Shown one piece after another: positions 10,801 to 25,800 of a stretch of 64,000 nt of DNA. This DNA comes from Mytilus edulis (taxonomy: Eukaryota > Mollusca > Bivalvia > Mytilida > Mytilidae). Where the stretch lies: contig NC_092356.1 in assembly GCF_963676685.1 (NCBI RefSeq), forward strand, positions 43,673,601-43,737,600, written 5' to 3'. The first letter of the stretch is position 1. Each line of letters opens with the position of its first letter. The notes under the pieces are model-generated. The model made no database searches. It saw only the letters and a list, made by a program, of their open reading frames with translations, and was not told the DNA's origin. The position numbers and the translations under genes are program-made.

Positions 10801-13800
10801 GTAAAGTATTGACTTGGGGTAAGTGTTTTATCATACATGGTAAAGTATTGACTTGGGGTAAGTGTTTGATCATACAAGGTAAAGTATTGGCTAGGGGTAA
10901 GTGTTTTATCATGTATGGTAAAGTATTGACTTGGGGTAAGTGTTTTATCATACATGGTAAAGTATTGACTTGGGGTAAGTGTTTTATCATACATGGTAAA
11001 GTATTGACTTGGGGTAAGTGTTTTATCATGTATGGTAAAGTATTGACTTGGGGTAAGTGTTTTATCATGTATGGTAAAGTATTGACTTGGGGTAAGTGTT
11101 TGGCCATATATGGTAAAGTATTGACTTGGGGTAAGTGTTTGATCATACAAGGTAAAGTATTGCCTTGGGGTAAGTGTTTGATCATACATGATAAAGTATT
11201 GACGTGGGGTAAGTGTTTGATCATGTTGAGATTTACAATATTTAGCAAAATCTTTCAAAATGTTGGTCGTCAATCCTCTTCGCCTTCAACTAATACTTTA
11301 TTTGGCCTTTTTATTTTTAGAGTGGGGGCATTAAGTTTTACCCTGGTCTGTCTGTACTTACATTGTACATAAGAATGTTCTTACTGTACGTTCGAAAATT
11401 GGTTTCCGTTCTCTTACTTTAGTTTGCCTCAACCAAATGTTATATCTTATACACAATGCTTAAATTGTCCAAAAAACACAAATCAAGTTTGATTTTCGCC
11501 TGCATGTGTACTGTTCTAGTGTAATGACTTTTTCAAATGGAAAAATTGCTGAATTTTTCGTTACCATTCTCTTTAATAGACCACTTTCGAGTTCATCCGT
11601 CACCGGCAAAAACTCGTCAATTATGCACGCCTTTATGACGTCATTTACCAGATAGAGGGGATCGCCTGTATCCCTGCACTAATTACGTTCATCAAGCGTC
11701 TTAGTGATCGTCTATGTGCAGGATAAACTAGAAATAATGGTTGCTCTGTAGGTACTTACTGACAATTCCCTAATGACAGCAGTGTTGATTGTCAATTTTG
11801 AGAATTCAATTTGCCGAATAATTCGTATAATATAGAATTATAGTTTTCCAACCACTCGCTCAACATTGGAAGGGAAGTGACGACGCCCCAAAACGCACAA
11901 ATGACGGTGATAAAAGCGCGTATAATTGACGAGTTTTTTCCGGTGACGGATGAACTCGAAAGTGGTCTATTAGTTTGCCTCAACCAAATTTTATGAATCA
12001 TATACACAATGCTTATTACCACAAAACACAGCTGGAGTTTAATTTTCCTTTGTGGCACATCTAGAGTTACATGAATATATATGTATGTCCCTTTGCAAAT
12101 GTAAATGTTGCTGAATTTATCGTTTCCGTTTTCTTATTTAAGGTTGCCTCAACCAAATGTTATGAAACTTATACATAAATAATGCTTATTACCTGAAAAC
12201 TCAGATCAAGTACAAATTTGAGTTGTGTCACTTTCACTGTTCTTGGGTTATGTCCCCTTTTAACAATGTACAAAAATTGTATGCAAGCGGGGCATAATCT
12301 GTGTCAATTGGGACACATTCCCAATTTATTTTATTCAAGCTGCACTGAAAAGTCCAATCAATTTGAAACTTAGTACACATGTTCCCTATGATACATGTAT
12401 GAATGATCCTTCTAATATTTATGCCAAATTAGAGTTTTGAACCCAATTTCACAGTCCACTGAACATAGAAAATGTTAGTGCAAGTGTACTATGGACACAT
12501 TCTTGTTTTGTTGATGCTTTTGTATACTGACTTCATTCTAGCTATAATATTGGTTAATGATGATTTAAATTGATATCCATTAGCTTTCCAAACAAGCGCA
12601 ACTTCAGCATCTGTTAACTTATCGAGGGGCCTGATGGGTTATTTTCGTTCTTCGTGATCCGTTTTTCTACAAATTTTTTTATATATATATTTTTGTGATC
12701 CATGGTCATGGAAATTTATTTTCTGTGAATAATGATTGACAAAAAAATCAACTCATGAATCGTGATGACAATGTAAAACAATTCAAAACTAACGGCCTTA
12801 TTTATATAAAAAAAAATGAACGAAAAACAAATATGTAACACATAAACAAACGACAACTACTGATTACAGGCTCCTGATTTGGGACAGGCACATACATAAA
12901 TGATGTGGCAGGGTTAAACATGTTAGCAAACAAAACAACCAGAAATAAACTTAGATTTAGGAGATAACTGCATTGTATTTTAATCTCCAACTGCATCATT
13001 TGGTGATTTGATCATGTTGATAGTTGCAAATTAAGTTTACTGGCGACATATTTATAGCGGCAGTAGTAAAAGATCGTAAAAGGGTATTTGCGACCATCAA
13101 ATCCAATTAATGCTGTTGGAGCTTAAATTACAATATTGTTACCTCCATTCTAAAGAAACTGATAGAAAACAACTTCAAATCATACATTTAAAATCTGCCA
13201 TACGTCGTCTGCACTTGTGCATACATTTTCATAGCATCAATTGTCAATAATCATAATGAACATTACAAGGGATGTTGCATTAGAATAAGAAATTTATATC
13301 ATTAAAATACAATGTATTTATATACATGTATTGCACGCATACAATTCACATATTTCAGGGAGGAATGAATCGGGACAACTTGGACAAGGGAGCACAGATA
13401 GAATTGACACTCCTACAGTAGTATCAGCTTTAGAAGGTCTCAATGTTATAGATGTGGCATGTGGAAAACAACATACATTATTTGTCACAGGTTTGTTACT
13501 ATTTCATGTAATTTATTACTTGCGTTTTACATGTAAAAAAAATATGTGCTTTCTTCCACTAACATGACAGTTTAGTGTCAATCAATGATTTGCTTAAAGA
13601 GGATTATGTTTTAGGCGTTTTTATGTCCCAACTTGGGGGCATTATGTTTTTGGTCTGTGGGTCTGTTTGTCTGTCCTGCTTCAGGTTAAAGTTTTTGGTC
13701 AAGGTTTGTCTGTCCAGCTTAAGGTTAAAGTTTTTGGTCTGTGTATTCATTCTTCTGTTTGCCTGTCCCGCATCAGGTTAAAGTTTTTGGTCTGTCGTTC

Positions 13801-16800
13801 TGTTCGTCCATCTGTTTGCCTGTCCTGCTTCAGGATTAAAGTTTTTGGTCAAGGTAGTTTTGGATCAATTGGATTATCAACATGAAACTTTGTACACATG
13901 TTCCCTATGATATGGTTTTTCTCATGTTCAGGCTAAATTAGAGTTTTGACCCCAATTTCACAGTCCACTGAACATAGAAAATGATAATTTAAGTGTGGCA
14001 TCTTTTATTAAGGACACATTTCCCTTAGACTTTTAATGATAAGGCCACACCAATTTAATTCCTTGTTCGATGGACCCGCCTGCACCTATTTTTTTCAAAA
14101 CAGAATTTTTTTATTTTTTCGCTTCCCGCATCTGGAAATGTAATCACCATTTTACTGTAAGTTTGTTTTGTTTGTAAATATTATAAAAAGGTATCAACAT
14201 TTGTTTTTTAAAAATCTCATTCTAACCTGTTTATGACGATTTAAAACCTATAAGCACCCCATAACACTGTGTAAATATCTGTGAGAATATTTGTTTCAGC
14301 ATGAAACATGGGAGTGCTCCGATATAAAATAAAACAGCGGAAATACCTGTACAGAACAAAACATTGGTTTCTTTCCCCCTTACTTATATTCCCCATCAAA
14401 AAATGTTCGTTGTTAGAATAAAGCACAAAGAACTTCTGAAGGATTTGCCTTCAACTGCAATTATATTGTATGCTGGCGAAACAAAACTATACATAGCCGC
14501 TGCATGTTTATGTACCTGTCCTGATTGATTCAGGGGCCTGTCGTTCAGCAGTTATCATTTGTAGATGTGGTTCATTAGTATTTTCCCGTTTGGATAATAA
14601 AATTAGATAGTTGGTTTTCCTGTTCCAATTGTGCACACCAATAATTGTGGGGTCCCTTAAAGCTTGCTGTTTGGTCTGGATCAAAGCCCTGTGTAAAAGG
14701 CCGTACTTTGACCTGTGTTTGTTATTATCAGGTTGTGAACAACCCTCCCTCAGACAAGGGGTATTAATGTTACTGTTGTAGAAAAGAAAATAGAAATACC
14801 AAGGATTTGTATATATAGTGCTACTATACAAAACCTTTGAAAATTTAGATTTTTATGCCCCACCTACGATAGTAGAGGGGCATTATGTTTTCTGGTCTGT
14901 GCGTCCGTTCGTCTGTCTGTTCGTTCAACCGTCTGTCCCGCTTCAGGTTAAAGTTTTTGGTCAAGGTAGTTTTTTGATGAAGCTGAAATCCGATCAACTT
15001 CAAACTTAGTACACATGTTCCTTATGATATGATCTTTCTAATTTTACCAAATTAAACTTTTGACCCCAATTTCACGGTCCACTGAACATAGAAAATGAAA
15101 GTGTGATTTTCAGGTTAAAGTTTTTGGTCAAGGTAGTTTCTGATGAAGCTGATCAAGTCCAATCAACTTGAAACTTAGTACACATGTTCCTTATGATATG
15201 ATCTTTCTAATTTTAGTCAAGTTAAATTGTTGACCCCAATTTCACGGTCCACTGAACATAGAAAATGAAAGTGTGAGTTTCAGGTTAAAGTTTTTGGTCA
15301 AGGTAGTTTTTGATGAAGTTGAAGTCCAATCAACTTGAAACTTAGTACACATGTTCCCTATGGTGTGATCTTTCTAATTTAATGGCAAATTAGATTTTTT
15401 ACCCAATTTCACGGTCCATTGAACATGTAAAATAATAGTGCGAGTGGGGCATCCATGTACTTTGGACACATTCTTGTTTTACTCAAAAAGAGGAGATATA
15501 CATCATATTTTAAACAATTTTTCTAAGAGGGGTTCACTTATTTTGAATAATATTAAATAAAGTATTAAATAATAATATTATAAAGTAAATGTGTTAACAT
15601 GGTTTACGTCCAGGAATATTACAAAATTCTTGGACATGTTTTGACCATTTAATACAAGATAGATATATAGTTCTTTGGGAACATATGAGCCCTTTTGTAC
15701 TAAAAGATGTTTTTTACAAAGAAATATATTATGACTTTTATATATTGACCCCTCATAAAAGGGATATTTACATTATAACATTAAGGGGTTGTTCCCAACC
15801 TGATTATGACTTAATGTAGATGGAGAATTAGCCCATTGTCAGTCACACATACATTGAGTTTTAATATAGTCCAAACCTACTATTTTATGTTTACAAAAAA
15901 AAATTATAATCGCTCGCCTTTACTTTTCCAGCTTCGCCTCAAAAGGAGTAAGTTCAGTAAGACCCCTTTTTGGCCCCAAAATATAGCAGTTTTACAAAAT
16001 TGTTAAAATGTAAACCTTTAGTTATTTATTGGACAGAAGAATGCTTCTGCTACATAAATATGGGCTGTTTTTGACAATACAATGCACATATATCCGGTAC
16101 TAGCACCATTAAGTCATGCTAAATTACTGAAATCCTCATAATTCTAGCATTTTAGTTAAATTTTAGACGGTTTTCGTGTAAAACGAAAGTGGCCGCATTC
16201 GTGTTCATCCTTTATATTGAAATGTAAGTTGTATTTTATGATAATACATAACATATATAAAGGTTGAGGATGAACACGGATGAGGCCACTTTCATTTTTA
16301 CCAAAAACCATCTGAAAAGTGACATTTTTTCGGCATATTAGGTTGATTTTTCATATTTGAGCTTGAATCGGATCGTTTTTAATGACTAAATCTGTTAAAA
16401 TCTTTCACATAAACTAATTAATTCAAATAAAATAGACACTTAAGTGTTTAAAAAGAGGCCAAAATCGGTCCTTACCGGACCTACTCCTTTTTCAAATTAA
16501 ATATTTTTTTATTAAAATTTTTAAATCGCTCGCTCACCCCAATTTTTGGAGTCCAAAATTCCGTAGAACAAGAAATTATATTGGTGTGGCCTAACTTTGA
16601 AATGTATATTTTGGTTGTTATATAAAAATGCATGATTTTAATGCAATTAACGAATATTGCACCTTTCACAATAGTATTTTTGTGTTCCATTGGGGCCGTT
16701 TTGCATATTTTACATTATCCTGATCATGAACCAAAAAAAAACAATGTATCATTCTATTTTTCCTTAGAATTAGTGTTACAATGATATTTTGTGTTTTGAA

Positions 16801-19800
16801 AAAATATATCATGAATTTAAATAAATTGTAAGAATATGTTGGACACTGAAGATTGATATTTGTATATAAAAAATTTGCTTTAGACTTTTTTTAGCTTATT
16901 GAAGGACTTTTTGTATGGTCAAAATTTTGACGGGACGTATTATGGTATACAAATGTCCGGTGTCCGTCTGTCTGTCCGTCTGTCCATCCCGACGTAAACA
17001 TGTCGCACCGTAACTTGAGAACGATTTATCCAAATTTCATGAAACTTAATATGGTTGTTTCCTATAATGGTCAAATGATCTGTATACTTTTTGGTGAAAA
17101 CAAGATTTAAACTTTTTGAGTTACGGCACTGTGTAACTAAAACAGGGGTGTGTTTTTTTCACATGTCGCACCGTATCTCAAAAACGATATTTTAGTATTG
17201 CTTAAAACTTTACACACTTCTTGGTTATATTAATCTTAATATCTGTATACTTTTTGGTGATGATTTAAAATTTCATTTTTGAGTTATTGAGTATTTTGTA
17301 AAAAAGGGGGAGGTTTTTTTTACATGTCGCGCTGTATCTCATATCGATTTATAATTATTGCTTAAAACTTTACACACTTCTTTGTTATATTAATCTTAAG
17401 ATCTGTTTACTTTTTGGTGATGATTCAAAATTTCATTTTTGAGTTTTTTGAGTATTTTGTAAAAAAGGGGGAGGGGGTTTTTACATGTCGTGCGGTATCT
17501 CAAAAACGATTTATGATTATTGCTTAAAACTTTACACACTTCTTTGTTATATTAATCTAAAGATCTGTATACACTTCTTTGTTATATTAATCTAAAGATC
17601 TGTATACTTTTTGGTGATGACTCAAAATTTGATTTTTGAGTTATTTTAAAAGTATTTTGTACAAAAGGGGATGGGTTTTATTTACATGTCGCGCTGTATC
17701 TCAAAAACAATTTATGATTATTGCTTTAAACTGTACACACTTCTTTGTTATATTAATCTAAAGATCTGTATACTTTTTGGTTTTATTCAAAATTTTATTT
17801 TAGTGATATTTAGTTGTTTTTTTTTAAAACATGATAGGGGGTTTCACATGTCCCGCCGTGTCTCAAAAACAATAAATGGTTATTGCTTAAAACTTTCTCA
17901 GAAACTATTGATGGTTATTGCATAAAACTTCCACACAAGACGTCGGTTTTATCATGCGCTCACAGCGCAGCTGTTTATTTTAAACTATACTGTAAATCTT
18001 TAAAATATTTACATTAGCTCACACCACGATATAGCCTTTTTGTGCTCATGTGGCGTAAAGCAACAACAATCAATCAATCAAATTGAAGATTGATTTTATG
18101 TTTTTTCCAGAAAAGGGAGTTGTGTATAGTTGTGGTGAAAATAAATATGGACAACTTGGTCTAGGTCATCAGAGTTGTAATGTGTACACACCTACAAAGG
18201 TAAGAAAGCTTTACCATTAAAGTGTTGAACTTTAACCTCTAAGCAATATAATAATGCAAGGATATCATTTTTACAACTTTTTAGCTCACCTGGCCCAAAG
18301 GGCCAAGTGAGCTTTTCTCATCACTTTGCGTCCAGCGTCCGTCGTCCGGCGTTAGCTTTTACAAAAATCTTCTCCTCTGAAACTACTGGACCAAATCAAA
18401 CCAAACTTGGCCACAATCATCATTGGGGTATCTAGTTTAAAAAATGTGTGGTGTGACCCGGTCAACCAACCAAGATGGCCGCCACGGCTAAAAATAGAAC
18501 ATAGGGGTAAAATGCATTTTTTTGCTTATAACTCAAAAACCAAAGCATTTAGAGCAAATCTGACATGGGGTAAAAATGTTTATCAGGTCAAGATCTATCT
18601 GCCCTGAAATTTTCAGATGAATCGGTCAATCGGTTGTTGGGTTGCTGCCCCTGAATTGGTAATTTTGAGGAAATTTTGCTGTTTTTGGTTATTATCTTGA
18701 ATATTATTATAGATAGAGATAAACTGTAAACAGCAATAATGTTCAGCAAAGTAAGATCTACAAATAAGTCAACATGACCAAAATGGTCAGTTGACCCGTT
18801 TAGGAGTTATTGCCCTTTATAGTCAATTTTTAATCATTTTTCGTTAATTAAAGTAATCTTTTACAAAAATCTTCTCCTCTGAAACTACTGGGCCAAATTA
18901 ATCCAAACTTGGCCACAATCATCTTTGGGGTATCTAGTTTAAAAAATGTGTGGCGTGACCTGGTCAATCAACCAAGATGGCCGCCACGGCTAAAAATAGA
19001 ACAAAGGGGTAAAATGCAGTTTTTGGCTTATAACTCAAAAACCAAAGCATTTTGAGGAAATCTGACATGGGATAAAAATGTTTATCAGGTCAAGATCTAT
19101 CTGCCCTGAAATTTTCAGATGAATCGGTCAATTGGTTGTTGGGTTGCTGCCCCTGAATTGGTAATTTTGAGGAAATTTTGCTGTTTTTGGTTATTATCTT
19201 GAATATTATTATAGATAGAGATAAACTGTAAACAGCAATAATGTTCAGCAAAGTAAGATCTACAAATAAGTCAACATGACCAAAATGGTCAGTTGACCCG
19301 TTTAGAAGTTATTGCCCTTTATAGTCAATTTTTAACCATTTTTCGTAAATTAAAGTAATCTTTTACAAAAATCTTCTCCTCTGAAACTACAGGGCCAAAT
19401 TAATTCAAACTTGGCCACAATCATCTTTGGGGTATCTAGTTTAAAAAATGTGTGGCGTGACCTGGTCAACCAACCAAGATGGCCGCCACCGCTAAAAATA
19501 GAACATAGGGGTAAAATGCAGTTTTTGGCTTATAACCCAAAACCAAAGCATTTTGAGGAAATCTAACATGGGATAAAAATGTTTATCAGGTCAAGATCCA
19601 TCTGCCCTGAAATTTTCAGATGAATCGGTCAATCGGTTGTTGGGTTGCTGCCCCTGAATTGGTAATTTTGTTGAAATTTTACTGTTTTTGGTTATTATCT
19701 TGAATATTATTATAGATAGAGATTAATTGTAAACAGCAATAATGTTCAGCAAAGTAAGATCTACAAATAAGTCAACATGACCAAAATGGTCAGTTGACCC

Positions 19801-22800
19801 CTTTAGGAGTTATTGCCCTTTATAGTCAATCTTTAACCATTTTTCATAAATCTAAGTAATCTTTTACAAAATCTCCACTGAAACTACTAGGCCACAATCA
19901 TCTTTGGGGTATCTAGTTTGAAAAATGTGTCCGATGACCTAGCCATTCAACCAAGATGGCCGCCACGGCTAAAAATAGAACATAGGGGTAAAATGCAGTT
20001 TTTGGCTTATAACTATGAAACCAAAGCATCTAGAGCAAATCTGACAAGAAGTTAAATTGTTAATCAAGTCAATATCTATCTGCCCTGAATTTTTCAGATG
20101 AATTGGACAACTGGTTGTTGGGTTGCTGCCCTCCAATTGGTAATTTTTAAAGAAATTTTGCCGTTTTTGGTTATCTTGAATACTATTATAGATAGCGATA
20201 AACTGTAAACAGCAATAATGTTCAGCAAAGTAAGATCTACAAATAAGTCAACATGACCTAAATGGTCAATTGACCCCTTAAGGAGTAATTGCCCTTTATA
20301 GTCAATTTTTAACAATTTTCATTAATTTAGTAAATTTATGTAAATTTTTACCAAATATAGTTCTCTGTTACTAATGGGCAAAGTTCATTATAGATATAAT
20401 TGTAAGAAGCAAAATCGTTCAGTAAAGTAAGAACTTCAAACACATCACCATCACCAAAATACAATTTTGTCATGAATCCATTTGTGTCCTTTGTTTAATA
20501 TGCACATAGACCAAGGTGAGCGACACGGGCTCTTTAGAGCCTCTAGTTTTTTTACCTCTCTTTGCTTTGGAGAGGCAAAAGATACCAGAGGGACAGTCAA
20601 ACTCCATGATAGATAATAAAGTGACAATGCCATGGCTATAAAAGACAAACAGAAAAAATAATAGTACACAAGACACAACATGAGACAACTCTCCATCCAA
20701 GCCACAATTTATAAAAGTAAACCATTATAGGTTAAAGTTCAGTCTTAAACACTGAGCCTTGGCTCCCATGGAATAGGAAGCTATAAAGGGCCAAAAAAAT
20801 TACTAGTGTAAAACCATTCAAACAGGAAAACCAATGGTCCAATCTATATAAAAAACGAGAAACACATATAAACCACATCAACAAACTACATCTACTTATT
20901 ATCAGATTGTGCCATGTATGTTTTAATGTCTGTTTTTGTGATTGTAGATCTCATTTAATGGACCACCAATAAAGAAAGTGGCAGCAGGAGGGGACTTCAG
21001 TATGATGATTGATATCAGAGGAAATCTCTACTCATTTGGATGTCCAGAGTATGGACAGTTAGGTAGGTACCAGTAACCTCTTCTCATTTGGTTGTCCAGA
21101 GTATCGACAGTTAGGTAGGTACCAGAAACCTCTACTCATTTGGTCGTCCGAAGTATGGACAGTTAGTTAGGTGACAATGCAAGAAACCTACTTCAGATTT
21201 ATCGAAAAAGTGGCAGTCCGAAATTTTTGACCACCAAAATTTTGCAAAGGACAGACACGATTTCGGTATTTTTTAACAGAAAAAATAGTGAGGACCAGTA
21301 GATTTTCTTAAAGGAACACCAGGGTTGGAAATTCTCAAGATATCTGCAGTACTTAGGATTCATTGATTTAAGTTGATACTAATTTTCCTGAATTTTGGAA
21401 ACATATTTTGAAAATATTTGATTTCATGGTTGTTCCAGTGAATGCATACATACAATCCTATATAGAAAATTTGCACTTTGTCAAACATTTAAATTAGTAA
21501 TTTATCTGTACCAATGTAATCTACGAAAATTGATATCCTACAAATAATAATGAATCCATAGTTTGCTCTTTTTTCTGCCAGTTAGATCAGCTCAACACGA
21601 TTCACAAACTATTATACATCATGCAAATTTAGGTTTTCTCCTCTTAAGGCAAGTTTTGGTTGACTTGAAGTTTTACCATTTTCTCATCAATATCAAGATG
21701 ATGTTGGACAGTAGCATGTGAAACCATTGCTTTTTGTTTCATTGCAATATTTTGGTTTTACTGTCAAAGTTTCATTAGAAAAGTTTGATAAAAAGTCAGT
21801 CATGAGGGTACCTTTATGACGAATAACGATAAAAAATCTTGCCAAATGACGTTAATGGTAATATTTGTTGCATGGCGATAAAATGTACACTTTCCTATAG
21901 ACTATAAAAAAAAATGTCTGATATTGATGAATCATGTTAATTTTCTCCAAAAATGACGGTAACAATAATTATTTCAGACCTCTGACAAATTATGATAAGG
22001 ATATTTTGACAAATCACGGTAAGATTTAAACCAATTTGACACTAACAGTAGCTGAAAACTACTTTTACTACCCTCATTCATCAACAGGAAAATTTTCGTC
22101 TTGAATTCTATGCTTTGTGCAAATAAAATACTACTTTGTATGCTGTAAATTCAGAAATTTCAGCATTACATTGTTTTAAGATATTTAGGAAATAATGCTG
22201 TCATTCAAAATGTATTTTTTTTTATTTATGCAAAAAATCTATCTAATCACTTGTATAAGTTCCAAAATAATAAAAAAAATATCACTAAAAGATATTAATT
22301 TACAGTATTCTTGTGTTTTCCTATATCAATAACATAACATTATATCTTATTACAGGACATAACACAGATGGTAAATTCTTTGTCACCAGCAGTAAGTTAT
22401 CGTTCAAATGTGAGTTACAACCCCGTAAAGTGAATGTCTTCATCGATCGAGACAGAGATAATCGTATTATACCTTTAACAGATGTAGAACTCAGAGATAT
22501 TGCTTGTGGACATAACCATTCAGTAAGTGTTTACATTACAAACATATACATGTAGCTCATACTTTCAAATCATACAAATACATTAAATTTTTTTTAATCT
22601 TTCTTTTCTAGCATAAATATATATCTTGCTTCAGGTTTAAGGCTGTATTTTGACCTATAATGGTTTACTTTTTACAAATTATAACCTGGATGGAAAGTTG
22701 TCTCATTAGCACTCATACCACATCTTCTTGTATCTATATATATATAGGCATGACATACATGTACAGAGGACCATAATTTACTCCTAAAACTTCTTTATAA

Positions 22801-25800
22801 AGGAAAATTTTTATCTGAAATTAAAATTCAACACGAGGAGAAAAAACAAAATGTTATATTACTGTAAATTCAGAAATTATTGCGTGCATTTATTATTGCG
22901 ATTTTGTCATTTTACACTTAAATGCAATTTAATTATTACGATTTTGAGAAAAATCCTGTTTAATTCATATGAAATATTTCAAAATGCGAGATTAAATTAT
23001 TGCGTTTACAACTCTGTCCCATTTTCGCAAAAATAAAAACCTCGCAATATTTTCTGAATTTACAGTATGAATTTTTAAAACATCTAGCCACATACTGCGA
23101 TATGCCTTGTCAAGTCAAACTCAATGAAAAATTGATTTTATTTAAAGGACTTATGGGGAGAAAAACCCTATTTATTCTTTTGCTTTGACAATACCAAGAG
23201 AATCATAAATACTAAGTAAAGTTTGAAAAAAAAACTAGGAATCATTTTATAAATTAGTTAATCAGCATTAATATCTGGTGAAAAATAAAGGCTAAAATTA
23301 AGTAGTTCAAACAATTGTTCAATTTATGTCCTTTCTGAAATAATAAGGTCTATAATTTCTAAAATTAAAATCCTTTGCGTCTAAAAACACTTTGCTTAAT
23401 TATATAAATTTTTCAACTTAAAAACTTATTGAACAAAATTGTATCTATAAACAACACAAATACATGTACCATATCACTATTAAAATACTTCATATAATAC
23501 AATGTCAACTCATATATATATTTAAACTCTGTAGGTTGCATTAGATGCAAAGAAGAGAATATTTACCTGGGGCTTTGGTGGTTATGGTAGATTAGGTCAC
23601 AGTGAACCAAAAGATGAAATGGTACCAAGAAAACTAGGCTACTTTGATGGACCTAACAGAGGAGCTAAACAAGTGTATGCAGGATCAACATTTTCTCTTG
23701 CAGTCAGTGAACATGGTAATATTTAATGTCCATTGTGGGAGTTTTGTAAAAAGCTAATGTGTAAAAGCTAAAACCCTTTTTTTTTGGGGAGGGGGGGGAA
23801 GACTTTTCGATGCTACATTCTGTTGTTAGTGTTTTTATTCAGGTACAGTCTGATGTTCATAGATTTTTTTTTATACATTTCAATAAATTTTTAGAAATTG
23901 AGACAAAAGCTTTTGTTTTGTAATTAATAAACTAAAGACAGTATATATCTAGCAAAATTTGTTAAACACATTTTTCTTCATTCTCTCATATTTATATTTT
24001 ACTAATAAATGGACTACTGCAGCAAGGAATTTTTCGTTTCATAGTACCAATATTTAATTCAACATTGCTTTATCATTTAAGGGGCATTATTTTTATGGGG
24101 CCAACAGAAACCAACTGGAGAAGCAGCTATGTACCCTAAACTTGTACAAGATCTCAGTGGCTGGAGAATAAGAAACCTTGGCTGTTGGTAAGTTTCATAT
24201 TACTGTAGGTTCATATCATTGATACCCTTTTCTTGGATATTACCAAACTACAAATTTAGACATTCAACAAAGCATAAGTTTTAAGTATCCCGGAAATACT
24301 ATTTTTAGCTCACCTGACAGAAGGGTCAAGTGAGTTATTCTCATCACTTGGCCTCCTTCCTTTTTGTTGTCCATTACCTTCAACAACTTTGCCAAAAAAA
24401 TTTCTGTAAATCTACATTATGGCTAGTCTGTTAGCTCTGAGATTTTAGTTAAAACCCTGCAAGTGACAAGTGCATTCAACACTAATCTTAATTGACTATG
24501 ATTGACAGTTTTCCTGACAAAGACCAGTGGTTGTCCCTAAATACTGCAGCTTTTTGAAAAAACTGTCAAAAACATTTGAACCTATAAACCATTTCATAAT
24601 TTTGATTTTACATGTCAGAATTTGTCATAAATGGCAAGCTACAACATTTTTTTGAAAAGAAAGTTATGGGAAATTGACCCATCTGTAACTGCATCTTAGC
24701 TGGCCTGAATATATTGTCAGAATCGCCCATTGGTCTTTTTGTTTCATAATTTTAAAAATTAAATGATCCCATTGACTAACTAATTAAGTTATGAATGATG
24801 TCAAGATTAGTTAATGTATATACCAGCCTCATGATGGTCAAAATTTGGAGGTAGGTTCAAACCATTAGACAACTAATTTGAGCACAAACAAAAATTTTTT
24901 TGGGAGGAATCTTTATTTAAAAAAAAAAAGATAATAAAACAACACTTCTCAAGGTTTTATAAATAAAACAATGTAAATAGTCATTGTATAGTGTCAATTT
25001 ATATTGAGAATTAATTGATAATTTAAATGTTCTTTCATCAATGCCAGCTTGTCCATCTGCCTCGGACTAGTATACATGTGGACAGGCTAATGTAAAGTAT
25101 CTACCTTTGAATCATTGATTTATCTGATGTTTTGGGAACTGAATGGTCTTTTTTTAACATTTACTTTCTTAAAGATAACATGTCATACCTTGCATGTTTT
25201 ATGAAATAATAATTTTACATGTATAAAAAAAGGACAAAAATTATTCCTTAAAAATGCATGTTTCACTGTTGTTAACATTAGTATTATTTTTTTTCAGTAA
25301 CAAAAGTATAGTGGTTGCTGCTGATGAAAGCTTAGTTGCATGGGGACCAAGTCCTACCTATGGTGAATTGGTAAGAATTTTATGACCAGTTCTTTATTTT
25401 TACCTATTGAATCATACTGCTTATATATGGATAATCAAAATTTAAAAAAGAGGATATAAAGCAAGGATATTCCACAGATTGATGAAAATATTGTTAAAAA
25501 AGAAGAAACCAGAGTTGAAATTTAGTCATTTAAAAGAAATTATCATATAAGTTTCTATTATGAAGAAGAGCGTAGAAACTAAAAAATATAAAATGTTATT
25601 GTGTTATTATTTGTAAATTCAAAATTTCTCGATGTCTTTTTTAAATTAGGAAAATTGCAGGATTGGTTACATTATTTGTATACATTTCAACTAAAATTAG
25701 ATTATTAATATCATTTTTAACTCACCTGGCCCAAAGGGCCAAGTGAGCTTTTCCCATTACTTTGCATCTGTCGGCGTTAACTTTTACAAAAATCTTCTCC

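Noticed and set aside
10605..11228. CRISPR-like regular array
   Set aside because: The units are directly abutting with no unique spacers and this is animal DNA; it is a minisatellite.
10580..11273. Long minus-strand repetitive frames of 222 and 174 codons (and a 200-codon plus frame) over the 39-bp array
   Set aside because: They arise because 39 is divisible by 3 and the unit has no stop in those frames; the array itself is an amplified RCC2 exon end.
13575..13885. Two overlapping plus-strand frames with Leu/Val/Phe repeats
   Set aside because: They fall on the short duplicated CAGGTTAAAGTTTTTGGTC phrase of repeat family a.
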